A stretch of DNA of 64,000 nucleotides, from the NCBI RefSeq assembly GCF_000239775.1, contig NZ_CAFI01000105.1, positions 1 through 64,000 on the forward strand, given 5' to 3'. Within the stretch, counting starts at the first letter, position 1; every line of letters starts with the position of its first letter. The position numbers and the translations under genes were made by a program. Positions 17,924-24,569 of the stretch are shown here, piece after piece. This DNA comes from Bradyrhizobium sp. ORS 375 (GTDB taxonomy: Bacteria > Pseudomonadota > Alphaproteobacteria > Rhizobiales > Xanthobacteraceae). The notes under the pieces are model-generated. The model did no database searches. It worked only from the letters and a program-made list of their open reading frames with translations, and was not told the origin of the DNA.

Positions 17924-18310
17924 CTAGCGTGCGACGAGATGGAGCCGAGCAGATCCCGGCTCACGGATGGCTTTCCAATACGTCATCTGTTGCTCCCCTG
18001 CGCCCGTCCCCGCCAGCTCGGTATCGCCCCCCGCGTCCAGAGCTGTGGTCGGCTCGCCAACGTCTCGCACGTAATCGCGCGACGACGCTTGATCGAAATC
18101 TAGGATTCGATGAGTCAGCGCCACCATCCGTTCATCAAGATAGCATGACGGCTGGCCATCTTCGAATACCATTTCAGTGCGGTTCCGACAAAAACCGTCG
18201 ATGTTCGACTCGATTCGCGCTAAGCGTGTCTCTGGCATACATTGTGTGTACCCCTGCGCGACCGCAGGCGGTAAGGCCATGCTGCAGAGGATCGAAGCCG
18301 AAAGACTCAT
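17924..18310 (-). CDS. Unknown exported small protein
   Basis: 128 residues. The first 18 or so (MSLSASILCSMALPPAVAQG) look like a cleavable secretion signal ending at an AVAQG site. The mature part has three cysteines (TQCMPE, GFCRNR, PSCYLD) that could form disulfides in the periplasm. No family was recognised. The ATG at 18310 gives the signal directly; the longer frame begins at a TTG (18334) inside a tandem repeat. First of a two-gene leftward unit with the gene ending at 17642. Confidence 0.5.
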   Translation of the reverse strand: MSLSASILCSMALPPAVAQGYTQCMPETRLARIESNIDGFCRNRTEMVFEDGQPSCYLDERMVALTHRILDFDQASSRDYVRDVGEPTTALDAGGDTELAGTGAGEQQMTYWKAIREPGSARLHLVAR

Positions 18311-18338
18311 CTCGAGCGTCAATGTCTCAACCAACCCA

Positions 18339-18416
18339 TTCGAACCGATTCATCGAGCCGCCTCGTCGAAGCAACATGTCGAAGCGACTTTTCGAAGCGA
18401 CTTGTCGAAGTGACCC
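18339..18416. repeat. 13-bp tandem repeat, six copies
   Basis: Six head-to-tail units of 13 bases starting at 18339, 18352, 18365, 18378, 18391 and 18404. The consensus is (G/T)TCGAAGCGACTT. The fourth and fifth units are nearly identical and the outer ones have diverged. It lies between the divergent unknown secreted gene and the LysR gene. Confidence 0.85.
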
Positions 18417-18490
18417 ATGGCACGAACTGCGCCATGTCCTGTAGTTTCCGTAGTTTATCGGTAGCACTCTAGCAGGCGGAGAGAGCTTGT

Positions 18491-19711
18491 ATGCGCGTTG
18501 CGGCGGAACGGGGCGTTCCTCAGAAGGAACGCCAGGAGGTGGCAGCCTCCGATGCGACTCTGGCTCCGGCCGTCCAAGACGACGCGCCTGCCGGCGCGGC
18601 GATCCGCAATGCAGGCGATGACGGCGCAGCGGCTTCCGGCGCGGCGCCGGTGAAGCCCTCCCAGCGCCCGGCCCCGAATCGTCCGGTCCCCCCGAAGCCA
18701 GCCGCCAGCAAATCGGCGCTGGCCAATCTCACCGACTGGGATGCAGCGCGCATCTTCCTCGAAGTCGTCAGAGCCGGCAGCTTCCGCTCGGCCGCCGAGC
18801 GGCTCACGCTGTCGATCAATGCGGTGAGGCGGCGCATCGACGATTTCGAACGGCAGATCGGCGCGACCCTGTTCACGCGTGACGTTCACGGCGCCCGCCT
18901 CACCGACGAGGGCGCGCTGGTGGTCTCGGCAGTCGAGCGCATGGAGGCCGCGTCATTCGAGCTGCTGCGCGCCGGCGACGGTCTTGCCAGCGCCGCATCC
19001 GGCGAGGTCCGCGTCGCGGTGACCGAGGGACTCGGCACCTTCTGGCTCGCGCCACGGCTGGTCGAGTTTCAGCAGAGCTTTCCGAACGTGAATGTCGACC
19101 TGTACTGCGCGATGCGCTCGGCCGACGTGTCGCGTCACGAGGCCGACGTCGCCATCCATTTGTCGCGGCCGGCGGCGCTCGACGTCAAGCTGGTCCGGCT
19201 CGGCCGCATGCATCTGATGTGCTTCGCCAGCGAGAAATATCTCGAAGCGTATGGCATCCCAAAGACGATTGACGAGCTGGTCAAACATCGCTTGGTTTTG
19301 CAAGTAGCGGATGAAGCGGCAGCGAATACAGCTTTCGCGACCATCTTCCCCGGCTATGAGCAGCGGGACCTGATCGCGATGACCACCAATGTCTCCAGCG
19401 CCAATTACTGGGCCGTCGCCCACGGTGCCGGCATCGGGGTGTTCCCAACCTATGCGAGTGCGCTGGGCGGGAAGATCATACCCCTCGAAGTTGATCTGAA
19501 GTGGTCGTACGACATCTGGCTGTCATACCATGCCACCACAGGACGCATCCCTAGGGTGCGTCACATGATCGACTGGCTGGTGGAGGCTTTTAACCCTGGC
19601 AAATACCCGTGGTTTAAAGACGAATTCATTCATCCACAGCAACTTAAAACAGTATATATGGGTGAACCCCTGACCCATTTATTCGGGGGATTTCCGATGG
19701 AAGGACGGTAA
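18491..19711 (+). CDS. LysR-family transcriptional regulator with long N-terminal extension
   Basis: 406 residues, about 100 more than a standard LysR protein. Residues 1-76 are Ala/Pro-rich and probably disordered. A winged helix-turn-helix follows (WDAARIFLEVVRAGSFRSAAERLTLSINAVRRRIDDFE), then a substrate-binding domain that is shorter than usual. The C-terminus ends in an unusual Trp/Tyr-rich tail (YPWFKDEFIHPQQ). GGAG precedes the ATG. The Xre gene starts only 7 bases after the stop, suggesting one transcript. Effector and targets are unknown. Confidence 0.87.
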   Translation: MRVAAERGVPQKERQEVAASDATLAPAVQDDAPAGAAIRNAGDDGAAASGAAPVKPSQRPAPNRPVPPKPAASKSALANLTDWDAARIFLEVVRAGSFRSAAERLTLSINAVRRRIDDFERQIGATLFTRDVHGARLTDEGALVVSAVERMEAASFELLRAGDGLASAASGEVRVAVTEGLGTFWLAPRLVEFQQSFPNVNVDLYCAMRSADVSRHEADVAIHLSRPAALDVKLVRLGRMHLMCFASEKYLEAYGIPKTIDELVKHRLVLQVADEAAANTAFATIFPGYEQRDLIAMTTNVSSANYWAVAHGAGIGVFPTYASALGGKIIPLEVDLKWSYDIWLSYHATTGRIPRVRHMIDWLVEAFNPGKYPWFKDEFIHPQQLKTVYMGEPLTHLFGGFPMEGR

Positions 19712-19718
19712 AATCAGT

Positions 19719-20114
19719 ATGAACAAGTCAGCGGCTAAGAAAATGAAGCAGCGCAGTGCCGGCAAGCCCGATATCGAGCTTGGCAAGCGCATTCGCCTCC
19801 GGCGTGTAGAGCAGAAGATCTCGCAGGCTGAGCTCGGCGAGAAGCTCGGCGTGAGCTTCCAGCAGGTCCAGAAGTACGAGAAGGGTGTCAACCGTGTCGG
19901 CGCTGCGCGTCTGCAGCAGATCGCCACCGCGCTCGACGTGCCCGTCACGTTCTTCTACGACGGCGACAACAAGGCCCGCGAAGTCGAGAGCCTGCTGTTC
20001 CTGGACTCGGCGTTCAGCCTGCGGTTGCTGCGTGCCTACAGCAAGATCAAGGACCAGACGGTGCAACGTCAGCTGGTGTCCCTGATGGAGTCGATCGCCG
20101 CGAACGAAGAATGA
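19719..20114 (+). CDS. Xre-family helix-turn-helix regulator (PraR/PhrR-like)
   Basis: 131 residues. A Cro/CI-type DNA-binding domain spans about 22-78 (IRLRRVEQKISQAELGEKLGVSFQQVQKYEKGVNRVGAARLQQIA), followed by a short C-terminal part with FFYDGD and a helical tail. The motif QKYEKGVNRVGA is characteristic of the PraR/PhrR group of rhizobia, which affects biofilm, quorum sensing and host interaction. Seven bases separate it from the LysR stop codon. Assignment to that group is from motif memory, not a search. Confidence 0.85.
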   Translation: MNKSAAKKMKQRSAGKPDIELGKRIRLRRVEQKISQAELGEKLGVSFQQVQKYEKGVNRVGAARLQQIATALDVPVTFFYDGDNKAREVESLLFLDSAFSLRLLRAYSKIKDQTVQRQLVSLMESIAANEE

Positions 20115-20450
20115 GCGGGGCCATCTGACAGGTCTCCGCTTGATGGGTATGGGCCATCATCGCTCGAGGGCGCAACTTGGGGGCGCCAAGGCGTTCTGCC
20201 AGCTCGGGCGAGTTCACGGCTTTGGCAAACGCGCCGATCGACCGACACGGCCGGTCTTCGGCCTTTCTGGTCCGCCCAGCGTTGGCTGCGCGGTCTGAGG
20301 CTCCGTGACCCTCCTCTGCCTTCTCTGCCGTCATAGGAAGTGGCGGCATGCCGGCGTTTCGCCGGGCGCGTCTCTCAACCATGATCTGACGTTGACGCCG
20401 CATCGGCCGCGGTGAACGATGGCGCTGTCCCCGCGCTTCCCTGGATACGC
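20115..20450. other. Intergenic stretch before the crotonase gene
   Basis: 336 bases with no gene I can support. A 136-residue leftward frame crosses it but has no start site and a composition like random GC-rich sequence. A GGCCGGTCTTCGGCC hairpin lies near 20250-20264. No promoter of the downstream gene could be pinned down. Confidence 0.45.
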
Positions 20451-21269
20451 ATGCCAACCATCTCGAAGTCGCCCGTGGCCTTCGCCGAGGGCAAGATCCT
20501 CCTGACCGTCGACGACGGGGTCGGGATCGTCACGTTCAACAATCCCGAGAAGCGCAACGCCATGTCGCTGCAGATGTGGGAGGGCCTCGGCCAGGCCCTG
20601 GTCGCGCTGCGTGACGACGCCGCCGTCCGAGTCGTGGTGCTGACCGGAGCCGGCGACAAGGCGTTCGTGTCGGGCGCGGACATCAGCCAGTTCGAGCAGA
20701 GCCGCCACAATGCCGAGGCCTCGGAAGCCTATGCTCAGCGGAGCGCCGCCCAGCGGGCGCTGCTCGCCGACTTCCCCAAGCCGACCATCGCCTGCATCCG
20801 CGGCTTCTGCCTCGGCGGCGGGCTGCAGATTGCAATGCTGGCCGACATGCGCTTCGCGGCGAGCGACAGCCAGTTCGGCATTCCCGCCGCCAGGCTCGGC
20901 ATCGCCTATGGCTATGACGGCTTGCGCAACCTGGTGTCACTGGTCGGCCCCTCGCAGGCGCGGCTGCTGCTCTATACCGGCCAGCGGATCGACGCCACCG
21001 AGGCGCTGCGGATCGGCCTCATCGACCGGATGATGGGCATTGACGGGCTGATGCCGGCGACGCTCGACATCGCCCGCACCATCGCCGGCAACGCCCCACT
21101 CGCCGTCCAGGCCGCCAAGATCACGATCGCGGAAGTGCTGAAGGACGAAAGCCGCCGCGACATGGCCGCGATCAAGCGCATCGGCGACGCCTGCATGGAT
21201 TCAGAGGATTTTCGCGAAGGCCGCCGCGCCTTCATGGAGAAGCGCAAGCCGGCGTTCAAGGGACGGTAG
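20451..21269 (+). CDS. Enoyl-CoA hydratase/isomerase (crotonase) superfamily protein
   Basis: 272 residues of the crotonase fold. The oxyanion-hole segments are present: KAFVSGADISQF and CLGGGLQIAMLADMRFA. However, the two glutamates of enoyl-CoA hydratase are not where expected: the region reads FGIPAARLGIAYGYDG instead of FG-x-PE-x-xLG-x-x-PG-x-GGTQ. True hydration is therefore unlikely; a decarboxylase, hydrolase or other CoA-ester reaction fits better. The start at 20451 (MPTISKSP) is chosen over the upstream frame at 20412. No fatty-acid genes surround it. Confidence 0.85.
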   Translation: MPTISKSPVAFAEGKILLTVDDGVGIVTFNNPEKRNAMSLQMWEGLGQALVALRDDAAVRVVVLTGAGDKAFVSGADISQFEQSRHNAEASEAYAQRSAAQRALLADFPKPTIACIRGFCLGGGLQIAMLADMRFAASDSQFGIPAARLGIAYGYDGLRNLVSLVGPSQARLLLYTGQRIDATEALRIGLIDRMMGIDGLMPATLDIARTIAGNAPLAVQAAKITIAEVLKDESRRDMAAIKRIGDACMDSEDFREGRRAFMEKRKPAFKGR

Positions 21270-21299
21270 CCGCCGATCGCGGAAGCGCCCCCTTCCCGC

Positions 21300-21965
21300 C
21301 TAGCTGATATCGGCGCGCGGCGCGATCCACTCGAACATGCGGCGGCCGAACAGGCCGCCGAGGCCCAAGAACATGGCCGCCGCTCCGAAGTTGAACATGA
21401 TGATCATCGCCGTCGCATCGCCTGCATGAAACAGCGAGAGCGCCGTTGCAGTGATCGCTGCGACCGACAGGCTGCCCATCAGGGTGACCGCTGTCGGGCG
21501 CAGCGGCGCCGCGTAGCGCAGCATCACCAGCATCGCGAGGGACAGCGGCAGACTCGTCAGCACCAGCGTCGCCAGGCAACGAGTCGCTTCGCCAACACTG
21601 ACCCCGTCTGGTCCCATCGAGATCCACGGCATGAGGCACTGGTAGCCGATGTTGGACAGCCAGATCACCGCGGCCGGCGCAGGAAGCAGCAGCCACGATC
21701 GCGAACGGTCCGGCAGGCTGACGAGAAAGGCCGCGACCGCCGCCAGCACGCCGGTCATGACCGCCCCGGCCATGCCCACGGCAAATGCCGGATCGCACAG
21801 CCGCGGCATGAGGTCCGAACGCATCCCTTGGCTGACCGCAAGCAGCGCGACGACCAAGGCCGCGAGCAGCAGCCAGCAGGCCGCGCGCACCAGCGGCGGG
21901 CGCAGGCGCCGTACCGGCTTCATGTTCGCGGCGAGGGAGTCGATGAGATCTGGTGTCGCAATCAT
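21300..21965 (-). CDS. nrsF: NrsF/OsrA-type (DUF1109) membrane anti-sigma factor
   Basis: 221 residues, almost all hydrophobic with about six membrane segments, the shape of DUF1109 proteins. In Caulobacter (NrsF) and B. diazoefficiens (OsrA) such proteins hold the partner ECF sigma factor at the membrane and release it under metal or oxidative stress, with cysteines involved. Cysteines here are C30, C57, C110 and C130. It overlaps the end of the sigma gene by 4 bases (ATGA), the arrangement expected for translational coupling. Family membership is by size, topology and context. Confidence 0.85.
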   Translation of the reverse strand: MIATPDLIDSLAANMKPVRRLRPPLVRAACWLLLAALVVALLAVSQGMRSDLMPRLCDPAFAVGMAGAVMTGVLAAVAAFLVSLPDRSRSWLLLPAPAAVIWLSNIGYQCLMPWISMGPDGVSVGEATRCLATLVLTSLPLSLAMLVMLRYAAPLRPTAVTLMGSLSVAAITATALSLFHAGDATAMIIMFNFGAAAMFLGLGGLFGRRMFEWIAPRADIS

Positions 21966-22603
21966 GTCTCGCTCCGGTCGCCCAACATTCTGCGCAGATT
22001 CTTCACTGCGCGATGCACGTTGACCTTCAGAGAGGCGATCGACATGCCGCTCGCCTGCGAAGCTTCCTTCAACGACATCTCCCTGAGCCTGAGAAGGTGG
22101 ACTGCCTGGCGTTGCATCGGTGGGAGTTCGTCGATCGCCTTTTTCAGTTCGCGCCTGTCCGATCCCTCGTCAAATCTCACTTGGAGGGCGGCCACAGCCT
22201 CGTGCTCAGCCGCCAGCGGCAACTCCCGACGACGTCGACGCCCCTGGCTTCGCAGCCGGTCGATGAACCGCCGCTTCGCGATCGTCACGAGCCACGGGCC
22301 GAACGGCCTGGTCGGATCGAAGGTATGCCGAATGGCATGGACCGTCAGCAGCACGTCCTGCACCGCGTCCTCGATATCGCCGGGATCGCGGTGGCGGCGT
22401 GCCGCCAACGAACGCAGATAGGGTGTGATCTCCCGAAGCAGACGCTGATACGCCGCCCTGTCGCCGTCCTGGGCATGGGCCATCAGGATCGCCCATTCGG
22501 TATCGGGGATTGTGGCCCGGGACGCCTCGGGTGCAGCCTCACAACCGCTGCCGACGAGCCTGAGCTGCGGAGAGCGGCTGCTCGGATCAGCCATCGGCGA
22601 CAT
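21962..22603 (-). CDS. sigF: ECF sigma factor (SigF/EcfF-like)
   Basis: 213 residues. Region 2 lies around 40-110 (DRAAYQRLLREITPYLRSLAARR...DIEDAVQDVLLTVHAIRHTFDPTRPFGPWLVTIAKRRFIDRLR). Region 4 lies around 140-205 (AIDELPPMQRQAVHLLRLREMSLKEASQASGMSIASLKVNVHRAVKNLR). It is encoded with an NrsF-type anti-sigma, the pairing known as SigF-NrsF in Caulobacter and EcfF-OsrA in Bradyrhizobium. A promoter of the GTAACC-N16-CGAAC type at 22781-22807 points at it, suggesting autoregulation. Start 22603; an ATG 9 bases later is also possible. Confidence 0.9.
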   Translation of the reverse strand: MSPMADPSSRSPQLRLVGSGCEAAPEASRATIPDTEWAILMAHAQDGDRAAYQRLLREITPYLRSLAARRHRDPGDIEDAVQDVLLTVHAIRHTFDPTRPFGPWLVTIAKRRFIDRLRSQGRRRRRELPLAAEHEAVAALQVRFDEGSDRRELKKAIDELPPMQRQAVHLLRLREMSLKEASQASGMSIASLKVNVHRAVKNLRRMLGDRSET

Positions 22604-22780
22604 CCGACGGAGCTCGAAACGGTCGAATCCCGCGCGCTGCGAACGGAATCACGGGCACGCCAAGGCGCGGCGCACATCCAGGGATCAGCAAGGCCGGTAA
22701 CATGATCTCCGCCAGGTTCGGGGCGACTTGCCGATGGCTTCATGGCAAACCGGTCGGGGCAGTAGCCCGATCATTCAGAT

Positions 22781-22807
22781 GTTCGTCGCAGGGCGCGGAA
22801 AGGTTAC
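22781..22807 (-). promoter_or_regulatory. SigF-type promoter ahead of sigF-nrsF
   Basis: Read leftward: GTAACC, 16 bases, CGAAC. It overlaps the 3' end of the 245-residue gene and predicts a 5' leader of about 170 bases before sigF. It shares both boxes with the sites at 23925 and 24511. Confidence 0.6.
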
Positions 22808-23541
22808 GCGTGGCCTTCCCCGCCGCTCTCCAATCGGGCGTCGAGCCATGCGATCTGAGCTTCGAGCGAAATATCCAGCGAGGAGGTTACTTCCAGGCGC
22901 CGGTCCTCGTAGGCATCGCAGTCCGGATGCGTCGCACGCCAGCGATCGACCGCAGCGTCACGTTGATGGAGGAGCAACTCGATCTGCGGTCTGAACAGAA
23001 CCAGCATGGCGGTGATCCAGCGGTCGACGGGCCGTTCGCCACCGATCACGAAACGGTCGAGCATCGCGATCGCATCAGGAGCGCGATACCACGTCTCCGC
23101 AGTCACCCAGCGGTTGGTGGTGAACAGCCGCTCGGGCAGGCCTGTCGCCGTCATCGAGATCGCGACGAGATGCGTGATCGCGGCGCCATTGTCCGGAGCC
23201 CTCGCGAGCTTCGGCGGTAGCACGCCCGGTATCTCGTCCGTCCCCATGAACGTGTGGAAATGAGCATAGTCATGACGGTCCCGCTCGTCGGGAGCATGCG
23301 CGTGGAGAAAGAATTGCGCATGGGAGCAAGGGTCGCGCACATCGTCGGGCGGATAATGCTCCCACTCGACGAACCCGTCGCTTCCGCGCAGCACCTCCAT
23401 CACGAGGTTGCTCCCGCTTTCATGAAGCTCGCGCATGCAGTCGACGACCGTCTCTGCCGCCGTCGCCATGCGCGACAGCAGCTCCGGCGAAAGCCATGAT
23501 GCATCGTCACCGGACACCAGCGTAAGCCTTCGATCCGTCAT
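22804..23541 (-). CDS. Unknown cytoplasmic protein in the sigF locus
   Basis: 245 residues, no signal or membrane segments. The sequence is His/Trp/Tyr-rich in the middle (FVEWEHYPPDDVRDPCSHAQFFLHAH and DRHDYAHFHTFMGTDE), with several clustered histidines and acidic residues that could bind metal. The family was not recognised. AGAGG precedes the ATG at 23541. It follows the Cys-peptide gene by 105 bases with no terminator between, so it is probably read from the same SigF-type promoter. Its end overlaps the promoter of sigF itself. Confidence 0.7.
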   Translation of the reverse strand: MTDRRLTLVSGDDASWLSPELLSRMATAAETVVDCMRELHESGSNLVMEVLRGSDGFVEWEHYPPDDVRDPCSHAQFFLHAHAPDERDRHDYAHFHTFMGTDEIPGVLPPKLARAPDNGAAITHLVAISMTATGLPERLFTTNRWVTAETWYRAPDAIAMLDRFVIGGERPVDRWITAMLVLFRPQIELLLHQRDAAVDRWRATHPDCDAYEDRRLEVTSSLDISLEAQIAWLDARLESGGEGHA

Positions 23542-23646
23542 GTCGTGCGTGCCTCTGAGCGAGAAAGGCCGGAGACGGCATCATGCGACACGCACCGTCT
23601 CCCTCATGGCAATCCGCTGGACGAGATACGTCGACCCGCGTGGTGG

Positions 23647-23844
23647 TTACTTCTTCGCGGCGCAAGGATTCGCCTTGGCCGCACAGGGGTTCGCCTTGCA
23701 CGGATTGGCCCCCCGCTTGGCCGATTTGTGCTTGGGCGCACACGGATTCGAACCGGCGGCCGCCGGGGCCGGTGCCGCCGCGACCATGCCGGTGACAGCA
23801 GCGATCGCACCCAACGTTTGCAGGCTCTTCTTCAGTGTAGACAT
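23647..23844 (-). CDS. Tiny secreted peptide with repeated Asn-Pro-Cys motifs
   Basis: 65 residues. Residues 1-30 form a secretion signal (LKKSLQTLGAIAAVTGMVAAAPAPAAA). The mature part of about 35 residues has four NPC motifs spaced by Lys/Ala (NPCAPK, NPCK, and two copies of ANPCAAK), so it is cationic and Cys-rich. AAGGAG sits 8 bases before the ATG at 23844; the longer frame to 23910 has no ribosome site. A SigF-type promoter lies 81 bases upstream. The composition suggests periplasmic metal or thiol chemistry, like the bufferin-type peptides of SigF regulons, but there is no DUF692 enzyme next to it. Function inferred only. Confidence 0.75.
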   Translation of the reverse strand: MSTLKKSLQTLGAIAAVTGMVAAAPAPAAAGSNPCAPKHKSAKRGANPCKANPCAAKANPCAAKK

Positions 23845-24150
23845 CTCAGTCTCTCCTTGCGTTAGGACAATCGACCGCGTCTCAGACGCGTCGTCACGTT
23901 CGCCAGCCATGTCCGGCGCGTCACCGTTCGTGCCGGGATCGGAAAAGGTTACGCCGCTTGGAAAAAAGCCGGCGCGATCCGGAGGACCCTGACCGCTGTG
24001 CCGAAAGGCGTCTGCGGGACTGGCCGGGATTGAGGGTTACGCCTGCCCCGGACTCCTACCCGGCGCGAGCCGTGGGCCCTCGCTCGGCTCGTGCGCGTGT
24101 CAGCCGCCGCTGGCGCGACCATGGGGCCACACCTGCGCTGACGCCGAGCT
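23845..24150 (-). other. Control region of the Cys-peptide gene
   Basis: 306 bases with no convincing reading frame. It contains the SigF-type promoter at 23925-23952 and the leader of the peptide gene. The part 23960-24150, right of the promoter and behind the DUF427-like gene, shows no clear terminator or repeat. Confidence 0.5.
23925..23952 (-). promoter_or_regulatory. SigF-type promoter of the Cys-peptide gene
   Basis: Read leftward: GTAACC, 16 bases, CGAACG. The predicted start is near 23918, 74 bases ahead of the ATG. It matches the sigF promoter and the site at 24511, including the T-rich stretch right after GTAACC. Confidence 0.65.
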
Positions 24151-24480
24151 TCAGGTGATCTCCTCGACCGAGAGCGCCGGCGACGACCGTGCGACGGCCG
24201 GCCGGAATCCGATGAAGAAGAACAGGGGATTCGGCAGCCAGTACAGCCATCCAACCGAAGGTTCACGCATTCCGTCCGGTAGATGCAGGTCGAGCCAGAC
24301 GTAAAAGAACTTGTAGACGCAGAACCCGGGATGCCAGCTCGCTGTCAGCCGGGCCGTCCTGAGGCAACTCCGCGCGATATAGTAGTTGCCTTCGAACGGC
24401 ATGATCCCGAACACGCCGATCGGCCCCTCGGCGATGACTTCGCCGCTGGCGCGATGCCTGATCCGGACGCGTCGCGACAT
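24151..24480 (-). CDS. Small DUF427-like protein in the sigF locus
   Basis: 109 residues without a signal peptide. The order of features (GEVIAEG near the start, then NYYIARSCLRTARLTASWHPGFCVYKFFYVWLDL) weakly resembles DUF427 proteins; this is a pattern impression, not a search result. A hydrophobic Trp/Phe-rich patch (VGWLYWLPNPLFFFIGF) follows. The AAGGAGG ribosome site is 7 bases before the ATG. The SigF-type promoter at 24511 ends 31 bases upstream, so it is probably the first gene of the regulon on this side. Confidence 0.7.
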   Translation of the reverse strand: MSRRVRIRHRASGEVIAEGPIGVFGIMPFEGNYYIARSCLRTARLTASWHPGFCVYKFFYVWLDLHLPDGMREPSVGWLYWLPNPLFFFIGFRPAVARSSPALSVEEIT

Positions 24481-24510
24481 GCTTCGACCTCCTTGCAGCC
24501 CGTGCTGCTC

Positions 24511-24537
24511 GTTCGTCGCATGTCGAGAAAGGTTACG
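24511..24537 (-). promoter_or_regulatory. SigF-type promoter of the DUF427-like gene
   Basis: Read leftward: GTAACC, 15 bases, CGAACG. Spacing is one base shorter than the other two copies. The T-rich stretch after GTAACC is also conserved. Predicted start is about 24 bases before the coding start. Confidence 0.6.
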
Positions 24538-24569
24538 TTCGCGCGGCGGCCGGAGGCGCCGTTGCCGGC

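Noticed and set aside
20047-20457. 136-residue leftward frame between the Xre and crotonase genes
   Set aside because: It overlaps the end of the Xre gene, has no ribosome site and has a random composition. A decayed gene is not excluded but cannot be supported.
24033-24045. GGGTTACGCC as another SigF-type promoter
   Set aside because: GTAACC is present leftward but no CGAAC box follows at the right distance.
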